Source of the DNA: Brevibacillus choshinensis
Lineage (GTDB): Bacteria > Bacillota > Bacilli > Brevibacillales > Brevibacillaceae
Direction: 5' to 3'
Length of the DNA: 64,000 nt
NCBI RefSeq assembly: GCF_016811915.1
Contig: NZ_CP069127.1
Coordinates: forward strand, 5,664,501-5,728,500
Under the pieces are notes generated by a model. That model searched no databases, was not told the DNA's origin, and saw nothing but the letters and a program-made list of their open reading frames with translations. Both the position numbers and the translations under genes were made by a program. Positions 1 through 7,258 of the stretch are shown here, piece by piece; the stretch's first letter is position 1, and every line of letters begins with the position of its first letter.

Positions 1-38
1 TTGCTATCGCCAAAAATCTTTTTAACGAGTCCTAACAT
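1..38 (-). CDS. secA: SecA preprotein translocase ATPase, N-terminal fragment (runs off the window)
   Basis: Only the first 13 codons are inside the window, reading MLGLVKKIFGDSN, which is the typical start of Firmicute SecA. An AAGGGGTG-like ribosome-binding site lies just upstream (about 43-52). SecA is the ATPase motor of the Sec export channel at the membrane. Position right after hpf is the conserved Bacilli order (hpf-secA-prfB), which supports the call. Nothing can be said about the rest of the protein. Confidence 0.85.
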   Translation of the reverse strand, partial: MLGLVKKIFGDS

Positions 39-195
39 GAGGACACCCCTTCCATATGCTCTCAAGTGAAAAACGGTACTTTCGCTCCCCCTTGAGAGGG
101 CTCCAAAATATCCCTGAAACAGGGATACAGATTTTCCGAAAATAAACTCTCTCTAAAAATCTATTTTAACAAATCTGTTCACATATACACAAGTA

Positions 196-223
196 AAGGG
201 AGTTGCCAATAGCAACTCCCTAG
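196..223 (-). terminator. Terminator between hpf and secA
   Basis: A perfect inverted repeat AGGGAGTTGC / GCAACTCCCT with a 5-nt loop is followed on the minus strand by TTTACTT. It lies just after the hpf stop codon and would separate hpf from secA. Confidence 0.65.
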
Positions 224-254
224 TCTTATACGAGTGATAGGCTATAAAGTTTCG

Positions 255-815
255 TTATTTGGGTTCGATCAAACCGTAGCGACCATCATTGCGACGGTAC
301 ACCACACTCACATCGTTCGTGTCGGTATTTTGGAAGACAAAGAAGTTGTGTCCCAACATATCCATTTGCATGACAGCTTCGTGAGTATCCATTGGTTTTA
401 GATCAAAGCGCTTGGTTCGGACGATGTCGATATACACATCTTCCTCATCGCTTCCATCAGCCAGCGCCACTGCTACCGGTTGGCTTTCACGTCCCCCCGC
501 TTTGCTAGCAGAATCAATTCTCAATTTTCGCATTAACTTGGTTTTGTGCTTGCGAATTTGACGCTCCAGTTTTTCTACTACCAGATCGATAGCAGCGTAC
601 ATGTCTTCATGCGTTTCCTCTGCCCGGATAATGACTCCGCCAAGCGGGATCGTTACCTCGATCGTCCCCTCGCCCCGATGAACGCGCATCGTGACTTGAG
701 CATCGGTAGGCTGAGTGCTTTCAAAGTATTTTTCGAGACGGCCGACTTTCTTTTCCACATACTCTCGTAGTGCTTCGGTGACTTGAATGTTTTCTCCACG
801 AATGTTAAATTTCAT
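255..815 (-). CDS. hpf: Long-form ribosome hibernation promoting factor
   Basis: A 186-residue protein starting MKFNIRGENIQVTEALREY, with AGGAGG seven bases upstream. That start is preferred over the longer open frame to 914. The N-terminal ~100 residues are the HPF/RaiA domain that binds the 30S decoding region. After a charged linker, the C-terminal ~60 residues (DMLGHNFFVFQN... region) are the dimerisation domain that drives 100S ribosome formation in stationary phase. The length matches long HPF of Firmicutes, which need no separate RMF. It sits directly upstream of secA, as in Bacillus. Confidence 0.93.
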   Translation of the reverse strand: MKFNIRGENIQVTEALREYVEKKVGRLEKYFESTQPTDAQVTMRVHRGEGTIEVTIPLGGVIIRAEETHEDMYAAIDLVVEKLERQIRKHKTKLMRKLRIDSASKAGGRESQPVAVALADGSDEEDVYIDIVRTKRFDLKPMDTHEAVMQMDMLGHNFFVFQNTDTNDVSVVYRRNDGRYGLIEPK

Positions 816-956
816 GGTTCCAACCTCCTTCCGTCTATATAAAGGTATTCGGCGCAATTGTAAATAATCCTCCTGTTTCTCTTCAAAAAACGCACACAAA
901 ATTTTTACAATCACTCAACAATCGACAGAATTTTACCAATACTTACTACTTTCCCT

Positions 957-966
957 ATGATATAAT
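957..966 (+). promoter_or_regulatory. Extended -10 promoter for the HD-GYP gene
   Basis: TATGATATAAT contains an extended -10 element (TGnTATAAT, -10 at 961-966) about 60 bp before the start codon at 1028. No good -35 hexamer is visible at the standard distance. Confidence 0.45.
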
Positions 967-1027
967 ACCTTAGTAGTCACTCACACAACCATATTTCGCG
1001 GTCGTATATCGCACAGGAGGAATCCTC

Positions 1028-2080
1028 ATGGCAGAGGTGAAACCTTCCCACTCTATTATCGGAGCTACACTCGCGCAAGACGTTTACAACGAGTATGGCC
1101 TGCTGCTCTTACCCGCAGGCGTTGTATTGCAGCAGAGTGACTTACGGCTACTAGAAGCCCATCAAATCAATAAGGTAATGCTCGCCGCGGCGGGCGAGGC
1201 TCCTGAGATGCCCGAGCCGACCCTCCATTGGAACGAAGCGCAAGCCACCCGCCAATACGTGATAGCCGTTCAGCAAACGGAGGGGCTGTTCAAGCAGATC
1301 GCTTCGGGCAGTGTCCCTTCCTTGAAGCAATTTAACGAGGCTTTTTACCCCATGCTGGATGCTGTACTTCAGCGCTGGGACTTTCTGCGCTTTATCTACA
1401 TAAAAGAAGGCACGGACAACTATACGTACCGCCATTCCTTGAATGTCGGCATTGTCGCCGCCCTCCTCGGCAAGCTTATGGGGAAATCGGAGGAAGACAT
1501 CTACTTTTTGGGGCAAGCCGGATTGCTGCATGACGTCGGGAAAATGATGATACCCGATGAGCTGTTGTCAAAACCGGAGAGCCTGACGGATGAAGAATAC
1601 GCGATCATGAAACGTCACACGAAATACGGCAGCCAGTTGCTCCGCACGATGGAACATGCCAACGAGCTGATGGCTTTATGTGCCCTGCTCCATCACGAGC
1701 GTCTGGACGGTTCGGGCTATCCGGAGGGACGCACGAGTGAAACCATCCCTTTTGAATGCCAGATCATCAGCGTTGCGGATGTTTTTGACGCCATCTGTAC
1801 GGATCGGGTGTATCGCAAGGGCACGTCTCCATTTGAAGCTGCCAACATCTTGTGGGAGCAGGCCTGTACGGGTAAATTAAATGCCTTGGTCGTGTCCCGC
1901 TTCATTCATTACATCGTTCTGTTGTACGTAGGCTCCAAAGCCGTTCTGAACAGCGGCGATGACGTGGAAATTATTATGATTCATCACGACGAGCCGATGA
2001 GACCTCTTGTCCGCCGCGGCGAGGATTTCCTGGACTTGCGCCAGCATCGCCATTTGCGCATCCAAAAAATGATCAGTTAA
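1028..2080 (+). CDS. HD-GYP domain protein, probable cyclic-di-GMP phosphodiesterase
   Basis: A 350-residue protein preceded by AGGAGG. The C-terminal half is an HD-GYP domain: YRHSLNVG around residue 137, the metal-binding HD motif in LLHDVGK near residue 168, and HHERLDGSGYPEG near residue 221, which contains the GYP signature. Active members of this family hydrolyse c-di-GMP to GMP. The N-terminal ~110 residues are a small domain found in many Bacilli HD-GYP proteins and contain no recognised receiver or membrane segment, so the protein should be cytosolic. It is one of the few plus-strand genes here and stands alone between hpf and a convergent cold-shock gene. A role in switching between motility and sessile growth is an inference. 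Confidence 0.85.
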   Translation: MAEVKPSHSIIGATLAQDVYNEYGLLLLPAGVVLQQSDLRLLEAHQINKVMLAAAGEAPEMPEPTLHWNEAQATRQYVIAVQQTEGLFKQIASGSVPSLKQFNEAFYPMLDAVLQRWDFLRFIYIKEGTDNYTYRHSLNVGIVAALLGKLMGKSEEDIYFLGQAGLLHDVGKMMIPDELLSKPESLTDEEYAIMKRHTKYGSQLLRTMEHANELMALCALLHHERLDGSGYPEGRTSETIPFECQIISVADVFDAICTDRVYRKGTSPFEAANILWEQACTGKLNALVVSRFIHYIVLLYVGSKAVLNSGDDVEIIMIHHDEPMRPLVRRGEDFLDLRQHRHLRIQKMIS

Positions 2081-2089
2081 CATACCAAT

Positions 2090-2122
2090 CCCCCTGTACC
2101 CGTTCAATGGGCCAGGGGGATT
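2090..2122. terminator. Convergent terminator between HD-GYP and cold-shock genes
   Basis: The inverted repeat ATCCCCCTG / CAGGGGGAT lies between two convergent genes. A short T-rich stretch follows on the plus strand (ATTTCATGTTTT), so it mainly serves the HD-GYP gene and possibly both. Confidence 0.55.
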
Positions 2123-2131
2123 TCATGTTTT

Positions 2132-2329
2132 CTACAATTTAACGACGTTGGCAGCCTGTGGTCCGCGATCGCCTTCCACAATATCAAACTCTACCGCTTG
2201 TCCCTCTTCCAGACTGCGAAACCCGTCTGACTGAATCGCTGAGAAGTGGACAAACACATCATCGCCACCCTCGCGCTCGATGAAACCGAAACCTTTTTCT
2301 GCATTAAACCATTTTACTTTGCCTTGCAT
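2132..2329 (-). CDS. CspA-family cold-shock protein
   Basis: A 65-residue protein, the standard length for a single cold-shock domain. Both RNA-binding motifs are intact: KWFNAEKGFGFI (RNP1) and DVFVHFSAI (RNP2). These proteins bind single-stranded RNA/DNA and melt secondary structure in mRNA. The start is set at the MQGKVKW methionine. The longer frame upstream adds a cysteine-rich stretch foreign to the family. It is monocistronic. Bacilli carry several paralogues, so a specific csp letter is not assigned. Confidence 0.93.
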   Translation of the reverse strand: MQGKVKWFNAEKGFGFIEREGGDDVFVHFSAIQSDGFRSLEEGQAVEFDIVEGDRGPQAANVVKL

Positions 2330-2421
2330 GAAACAGCACAACCCTTTCTTTTGCCAAAAATTAGGATAGATATCCTGCATGGTTCGATTCTAGTTTACCC
2401 AAAAACAGGAAGCCCATTCCT

Positions 2422-3096
2422 TTATTTAGGGGTATATCGTTTCTCCAAGCCTCGGACGACGACACGGGAGAGGAAAATGGTCAGAAGCAGATAGATCGCC
2501 CCGGAGGTGAGATACGGAGGGAAACGCTCGAATGTATTTTTGGCGACGTTGAACGCTGCATACCCGAGCTCTGGTGTCGCAATAATCGCCAGTAAAGAAG
2601 AGTCCTTCAAAAGGGCAATAAACTCATTTCCGAGTGCCGGCAGCATGCGCAAAAAAGCCTGCGGGATAAGAATCAGCCTCATTGCCATTCCTTTGCCCAT
2701 CCCGAGTGACCTGGCCGCTTCCATTTGCCCCGGATCGATGGACTGGATCCCCGCTCGGAAGATTTCCGCGATATAGGCGGCAGCATTCAAGGTCAAGGCC
2801 ACAAACCCGGAAAAGAGAGCTTCCGGCACTTTCGCCTCTGGAAAAAAGATCCCCCAGACCCCTGGAATCACCGCGGTATGAATCAATAAGATTTGCAGAA
2901 ACAAAGGCGTACCGCGGAACAGCTCCACATAAACAGCTGAAGGAGCTTTCAAATACACCTTGTCCGACAATTTACCCAATCCAATGAACAGACCTAATAT
3001 GGTCCCGCAAACGATTGCTACCGTCGTCAGGAGAATCGTATTGAACACACCTCGTATGAATAATTCCCGATAATCGTAGACTACGCTCCAATCCAT
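2422..3096 (-). CDS. Amino-acid ABC transporter permease
   Basis: A 224-residue polar-amino-acid permease of the HisM/GlnP/ArtQ family with about five membrane segments. The cytoplasmic EAA loop that contacts the ATPase is clear (EAARSLGMGKGMAMRLILIP). Two start codons are possible. The one at 3096 (MDWSVV) sits seven bases from AGGAGG, while the one at 3102 almost touches it, so 3096 is preferred. It lies 87 bp downstream of the binding-protein gene in one operon. The ATP-binding subunit that normally accompanies these two is not in the operon, so it must be shared or encoded elsewhere. Substrate specificity cannot be read from the sequence. Confidence 0.85.
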   Translation of the reverse strand: MDWSVVYDYRELFIRGVFNTILLTTVAIVCGTILGLFIGLGKLSDKVYLKAPSAVYVELFRGTPLFLQILLIHTAVIPGVWGIFFPEAKVPEALFSGFVALTLNAAAYIAEIFRAGIQSIDPGQMEAARSLGMGKGMAMRLILIPQAFLRMLPALGNEFIALLKDSSLLAIIATPELGYAAFNVAKNTFERFPPYLTSGAIYLLLTIFLSRVVVRGLEKRYTPK

Positions 3097-3183
3097 ACCC
3101 ATGCCTCCTCTCGATGCAACCCGTCAAGGCACAAGGAACGGGTACGCCATTTGACGCACCCGCCGAGTGCAATTGCTGCTGTC

Positions 3184-3984
3184 TTATTGACCGAAATATT
3201 TGTCGTTGATTTCTTTCAACTTGCCGTTTTCCTTGATCGTCTTCATGCCTTGGTTGATCTTGTTCAGCAAGTCGGCGTTGCCTTTTTTGACGATGATTCC
3301 GTAGTGCTCGACTTCAAAGGAATCGTCCTTGATCAGCTTGAATTTCTTGTCTTTCATCTTTTTCGCATAGTCCTGCAGAACCGCGTTATCCGCGACAACC
3401 GCATCTACACGACCAATAAAGAAGTCATCCACAGCGGACGGCGTATCGTCGTACCCTTTTATGCCTTCGTACGTATCTCCAAATGCCTTCTTCACGACTT
3501 GCTCACCAGTGGTGGCCGATTGTACCCCGATCTTTTTGCCTTTGAGATCCGCCAGTTTGGCGACGGTCGAATCTTCAGGCAACAGAATCAACTGGTTTGC
3601 CTCAAAATAAGGATCCGAGAAATCATATTTTTGTTTGCGCTCGTCGGTAATCGTTACTGCGGAAATTCCCAAATCGACATTTCCTTTGTCAATGCCGTCA
3701 AACAATGGATCCCAGCCGGTATTCTTCACTTCAATCTTGATGCCGGCAGCATCCGCTACAGCTTGGACGACATCGATGTCAAAGCCCGTGATTTTGTCTG
3801 CTTCCATTTTTTCAAATGGAGGGTAGGCTGCGTCTGTACCGACCACATATACTTTGCTATCTCCTGCTGCCGAGCCAGAGCCGCCTCCTGAAGCTTGTTG
3901 ACCACCCGATCCACAGGCCGAGACCAAAAGTCCCACCCCTACGGTCAACGCAAGTGTTGCCAACCACTTTTTCCCGTTCTTCAC
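3184..3984 (-). CDS. Amino-acid ABC transporter substrate-binding lipoprotein
   Basis: A 266-residue family-3 solute-binding protein. It begins with a lipoprotein signal peptide ending in the lipobox LVSAC (Cys at about residue 24), followed by a Gly/Ser-rich tether. The mature part has the family landmarks VGTDAAYPPFE, GFDIDVVQAVADA, DLGISAVTITDERK and DFFIGRVDAVV. Members of this family capture polar amino acids outside the membrane and deliver them to the permease encoded just downstream. The ligand is not determined. Upstream DNA carries a cluster of DnaA-box-like sites. Confidence 0.88.
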   Translation of the reverse strand: MKNGKKWLATLALTVGVGLLVSACGSGGQQASGGGSGSAAGDSKVYVVGTDAAYPPFEKMEADKITGFDIDVVQAVADAAGIKIEVKNTGWDPLFDGIDKGNVDLGISAVTITDERKQKYDFSDPYFEANQLILLPEDSTVAKLADLKGKKIGVQSATTGEQVVKKAFGDTYEGIKGYDDTPSAVDDFFIGRVDAVVADNAVLQDYAKKMKDKKFKLIKDDSFEVEHYGIIVKKGNADLLNKINQGMKTIKENGKLKEINDKYFGQ

Positions 3985-4034
3985 CTGTAAAACCCCCTTG
4001 ATATTCTATCTCTGTTTTACATTTGTCCCCAACA

Positions 4035-4110
4035 ATATCCACAACATAATCATGTGTTTATTGCGTTCTCCACAGAGATATCCACATTATCCACATCGAG
4101 TTGTGCACAA
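4035..4110. promoter_or_regulatory. Cluster of DnaA-box-like 9-mers
   Basis: Five sites resembling the DnaA box TTATCCACA lie within 76 bp: ATATCCACA at 4035-4043, TTCTCCACA at 4066-4074, ATATCCACA at 4078-4086, a perfect TTATCCACA at 4087-4095, and TTGTGCACA(A) at 4101-4110. The first four share orientation. The cluster sits in the space upstream of the ABC-transporter operon (start at 3984) and downstream of the motB-like gene. No dnaA gene or AT-rich unwinding region accompanies it, so it is more likely a DnaA-binding regulatory or titration site than an origin. Confidence 0.5.
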
Positions 4111-4195
4111 GCTGGGCATAACAATTTCTTGCTCGTTGCACGGCTGTTTTGGAGATCCAACGACCGTGCCCAGCAAGAAGTTGCCAGAAAAAAAA

Positions 4196-4252
4196 GAAAG
4201 ATTCCTGTCAGATATACTTCTCTCTGATACACAGGAATCCTTCTTTTCAACA
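4196..4252 (-). terminator. Terminator of the motA/motB-like operon
   Basis: On the minus strand AAGGATTCCTGT and the nearly complementary ACAGGAATCTTTCTT form a long hairpin followed by a run of eight T. It lies just downstream of the motB-like stop codon at 4277. Confidence 0.75.
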
Positions 4253-4276
4253 AAACTATTTGCAGAAAAATACGAA

Positions 4277-5080
4277 TTATTCTTTTTCCGCTAAAATGAT
4301 AATCTCCACTCTTCTATTCTTTGCACGGTTCTCTTCATTGGAATTATCCACGAGTGGCTTGTATTCCCCCAGCCCCGCAACCGTAAACCGCGAAGACGGT
4401 AAAGTATACGCATCAACCATTTCACGCATTACCGCAATAGCGCGCCCCGTCGACAGCTCCCAGTTCGTTTTGTAGGAGCTGTGCGCAATCGGCACATCAT
4501 CCGTGTACCCCTCGATACGCACCCGATTGCCAAAACTCTTCAATACCCCCGCTACCGTACCGACCACTTGCTTCCCTTGCTGCTTCAGATCTGCCGAACC
4601 ACTCGGGAACAGAATGCTCACCGGAAGACGGATACGCAAGCCTTCTTCCGTTTCTTCATAATCGAGATTCAGTTCTGCCAAGGCGGAGGATAGCTGTGTC
4701 CGGACCGTCTCCATGTCCCGTTCGGCAGCGTCGGTTTCTGTCGAGCCAACTGGCGGTGGCGGCGGCGCGGCATCCGGGATCTGTGGCGTCTCCCCCTCCG
4801 AGCCCGTCAGCAGCTTCTTCTGCGCCTCCAGCTGGTGCACTTCCCGCTGCAGCTCCAGCTTTTGCAGATTCAACAGATCCAGACTCTCATGGACCTGCTG
4901 CAATGTCGCCTGCTGCTTCGCGGTTTCTTTTTGCGCCTCTGCTCGCTGCGTCTGGAGGTTTGCCGCTTGCGAAGCCGCTATAATCACCACAATGACAAAC
5001 AACAGCGTAATCAGGTCGCTATAACTGAGCAGCCAGCTCTTTTCCAGCTCCTTTTCATCGTAAAGCCGGTCGTCATGCAT
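4277..5080 (-). CDS. MotB/OmpA-like flagellar stator or peptidoglycan-anchoring protein
   Basis: About 267 residues. A short charged N-terminus is followed by one membrane segment containing the MotB-like SYSDLITLLFVIVVII motif, where the aspartate is the expected ion-binding residue. A long coiled-coil linker (Gln/Glu/Lys rich) and a Pro-rich stretch come next. The C-terminal OmpA-like peptidoglycan-binding domain has SILFPSGSADL, IEGYTDDVPI and NRRVEI. The start at 5080 overlaps the stop of the motA-like gene by eight bases (ATGCATGA), so translation is probably coupled. The pair is most likely a stator. Standard motAB or motPS may also exist elsewhere, so it is left without a symbol. Confidence 0.8.
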   Translation of the reverse strand: MHDDRLYDEKELEKSWLLSYSDLITLLFVIVVIIAASQAANLQTQRAEAQKETAKQQATLQQVHESLDLLNLQKLELQREVHQLEAQKKLLTGSEGETPQIPDAAPPPPPVGSTETDAAERDMETVRTQLSSALAELNLDYEETEEGLRIRLPVSILFPSGSADLKQQGKQVVGTVAGVLKSFGNRVRIEGYTDDVPIAHSSYKTNWELSTGRAIAVMREMVDAYTLPSSRFTVAGLGEYKPLVDNSNEENRAKNRRVEIIILAEKE

Positions 5081-5891
5081 AGCGATCCTGCCTCTCAATC
5101 GTTCCTTTCATGCTGCCCGCCTCTTTGACCAGCACCAGCTTCTGGTCGCCCGGCAGGAACGAATTCAATTTTTCAAACAACAGACGCGGCGTCTCCATCC
5201 GCTGCAAGCCGACGCAGCCCTCGATGTAGAGACGCTTTTCAAACATCTCCCGGTCGTACAGATCCATCATCCGGTAGTAGCATGGCAGCGCGAACAGGTT
5301 GGCCAGCAGCGCCCCGTACAACGTCGCTACGACGGCTGCGCTCAGGCTGTGGCCCGTTACGGTAAAGTCGGAGAGAGATTTCAAGACGCCCGTCATCCCC
5401 AATAGCGTTCCGACCAGCCCCATCCCAGGAGCAAGCAAGCTAATCAAGCGGAAAAAGCCCGCCGCTTGCTGGTAGCGATACTGCTCCCCTTTGAGCTCGT
5501 TTTCCAGGATGAGACGCAGCTCGTCCTCCGGCACCCCCTCGATCGCAAGCAAGCTGCCGCGCTGCACGAAAGAGTCTTTTTCCTGCTGGAGCTCTTTTTC
5601 CAGCGTGATGTAGCCCTGCTCCTTTTGCACCAGCGCATAGTAGTAGAAGCGCTTGATCGTATCCTCGACGTTGCTCTCCCGGCCGTGGATCAAGAGGCGC
5701 GTGATTTTTTTCAGGTCCAGGTGCTTGCGCTTGATCGCGTAGGAGATCACGACAGACAACGCTACCAGCTCGATGGCTGTCGGGTTCAACAGATCGGCGA
5801 TACTGCCGTTCAGGTAGACCGCGTGTATGAAGATGAGAAGGACGGCTCCGATTAGGAGGAGCGAGCGGCGTTTTGTGGACAATGGTGTCAC
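5073..5891 (-). CDS. MotA/TolQ/ExbB-family proton channel protein
   Basis: A 272-residue membrane protein. It has two N-terminal hydrophobic segments and a cytoplasmic helical region. The conserved MotA/TolQ/ExbB core with two further segments includes LLAPGMGLVGTLLGM and VATLYGALLANLFALP. In this family such subunits surround the MotB/TolR partner and convert ion flow into movement. The partner is encoded directly downstream with an overlap. The size and the EDELRLILENEL segment fit MotA. An ExbB-type role is a weaker alternative. Confidence 0.8.
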   Translation of the reverse strand: MTPLSTKRRSLLLIGAVLLIFIHAVYLNGSIADLLNPTAIELVALSVVISYAIKRKHLDLKKITRLLIHGRESNVEDTIKRFYYYALVQKEQGYITLEKELQQEKDSFVQRGSLLAIEGVPEDELRLILENELKGEQYRYQQAAGFFRLISLLAPGMGLVGTLLGMTGVLKSLSDFTVTGHSLSAAVVATLYGALLANLFALPCYYRMMDLYDREMFEKRLYIEGCVGLQRMETPRLLFEKLNSFLPGDQKLVLVKEAGSMKGTIERQDRYA

Positions 5892-5954
5892 CTTCCTAGT
5901 GTTCTTTCAGAAAACTGTTTACTTTGGTATATCGGTTAGATTGAATTTAATTAT

Positions 5955-5981
5955 TATAGCAAAGGTTTTCCAAGCCGATAA
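5955..5981 (+). promoter_or_regulatory. Possible sigma-D promoter of the yjfB-like gene
   Basis: GCCGATAA at 5974-5981 matches the sigma-D -10 element almost perfectly. The -35 region at the right distance (TATA) is a poor match to TAAA. The B. subtilis yjfB homologue is a motility-regulon gene, which supports the assignment. Confidence 0.4.
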
Positions 5982-6020
5982 AGGAAAGATAGAATCTGAC
6001 AAGAAAAGGAGAATTAACCT

Positions 6021-6212
6021 ATGGACATCAGTTCCATCATGGGCGCCCAAGTAAGTCAACTGCAGCAAACCGTTGGCCTGAGTATGCTGAAAATGACGCA
6101 GGCCACTCAAGCGGCAGGGGCGATGGTTATGCTGCAGGATTTTGCGAATGCACAAGTATCTGCCCAAGCACCCCATCCAACTCTCGGAAAGCAGATTGAT
6201 ATCAGTGTGTGA
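6021..6212 (+). CDS. YjfB-like putative motility protein
   Basis: A 63-residue protein starting MDISSIMGAQVSQLQQTVG, preceded by an AAAAGGAG ribosome-binding site. The N-terminus (DI..L...MSQ-like, leucine/glutamine heptads) and size match the YjfB family of small motility-associated proteins in Firmicutes, whose molecular role is unknown. It is monocistronic on the plus strand, flanked by a possible sigma-D promoter and a terminator. Confidence 0.65.
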   Translation: MDISSIMGAQVSQLQQTVGLSMLKMTQATQAAGAMVMLQDFANAQVSAQAPHPTLGKQIDISV

Positions 6213-6302
6213 TGGGCAAGAAAAAAGCGAAGAAATGGATTCTTCGCCGAAAATCGTAACTTTAACCTTATCCTGTATCTTGTTGAAGGTTACTTTAATT
6301 AT

Positions 6303-6337
6303 TTAGCCAGCCAGAAATTTCTGGTTGGCCTTTTCTC
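6303..6337. terminator. Bidirectional terminator between yjfB-like and fliT
   Basis: A near-perfect palindrome GCCAGCCAGAAATTTCTGGTTGGC is followed by CCTTTTCT on the plus strand, and an A/T-rich flank continues on the minus strand. A second smaller hairpin (GCGAAGAA / TTCTTCGC) lies at about 6226-6250. Confidence 0.6.
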
Positions 6338-6469
6338 GTGGCAGACGAACAGGGTTTCGTTATCTATTTGCAAATAGTTAATTGGCATTTCAAACACAAT
6401 TGACAGGCTCCCGTATCTGGGTAGCCCTTTCCAAGGATTATGAGAAAGTAAGTAAAACATCTTATTTGA

Positions 6470-6853
6470 TTACTTTTTCGTATCGAAAAAAGCACCATAA
6501 GCAGCCGAACTATAGCCTCGATACTGTTGATTAATTGTTTTTCCGCGCTGAATTTGGTTTAATTTTTCGGAAAGCTGCTCTTTTCTGTCTTCCATCATAG
6601 GAATGGTGCGTTGATCGATTTGCAAAATAGGCTGTAGATACTGCTGTTTCCATTCTTCACGAAATACAGCGCCCTTGCTCATCTCTGCTTCCATTTTCTC
6701 TTTCACCAGTTCGCGCTTTTCCAATAGTTCATTCCAATGATCAGGATCTGCCTCCTCCTTCACCACAGACTGCGCCAATTCTCTGGTATGATGCAGTAAC
6801 TGCTGAAACAGTAACTCCAATGCCTCTATTGAATTCTCCCTCATATTTGCCAT
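6470..6853 (-). CDS. fliT: FliT-like flagellar export chaperone
   Basis: A 127-residue, almost entirely helical protein starting five bases after the fliS stop. In Bacillus the gene after fliS in the fliD-fliS-fliT operon encodes FliT, the chaperone that holds the cap protein FliD before export. The sequence has the expected pattern of alternating helices and an acidic N-terminal helix, but FliT is poorly conserved, so the call depends mainly on gene order and length. Confidence 0.75.
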   Translation of the reverse strand: MANMRENSIEALELLFQQLLHHTRELAQSVVKEEADPDHWNELLEKRELVKEKMEAEMSKGAVFREEWKQQYLQPILQIDQRTIPMMEDRKEQLSEKLNQIQRGKTINQQYRGYSSAAYGAFFDTKK

Positions 6854-6857
6854 TTAT

Positions 6858-7238
6858 CTAACCCTGTGTCTTCGCCAGTATCATGGCTTGCTTCCAAGTA
6901 TCACGAAACTCCACTACGAAGCCTTCCACTTCATCCAGAATCGCAACGTCTTTCTTAATATTTGCTTCAATCAAGCGTTGTTGTATGTACTCATACAACA
7001 AGACCATTTGTTGCGCTACGGGATATTGGCGATCCAGAGTAATAAGTAATTCTGAAAAGATGTCCTGAGCCTTGATGTTGTATTCATTCGCCTTATCCCA
7101 CTTCTTTATTTCAATCGCCGCTTTTGTCTGCTTGATAAACTTTAGTGCACCGTTGTATAGCATCAGGGTTAGCTCACCTGGAGTAGCGGTTGTAATTGAA
7201 TTAGTTTGATAGGCTTGGGCAGGTTGTTGATAGGCCAT
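6858..7238 (-). CDS. fliS: FliS flagellin export chaperone
   Basis: A 126-residue protein with the characteristic FliS start (AYQTNSITTATPGELTLMLYNGALKFI). The four-helix bundle follows, with DIFSELLITLD and LLYEYIQQRLIEANIKKD. FliS binds the C-terminal helices of flagellin, stops premature polymerisation and delivers it to the export gate. It is the second gene after fliD. A more divergent FliS-like paralogue is encoded at 11605-12063. Confidence 0.93.
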   Translation of the reverse strand: MAYQQPAQAYQTNSITTATPGELTLMLYNGALKFIKQTKAAIEIKKWDKANEYNIKAQDIFSELLITLDRQYPVAQQMVLLYEYIQQRLIEANIKKDVAILDEVEGFVVEFRDTWKQAMILAKTQG

Positions 7239-7258
7239 TCCATCCAGCTCCTTTTATT

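Noticed and set aside
4035..4110. Chromosomal replication origin
   Set aside because: There is no dnaA or dnaN gene and no AT-rich unwinding tract next to the DnaA-box-like sites.
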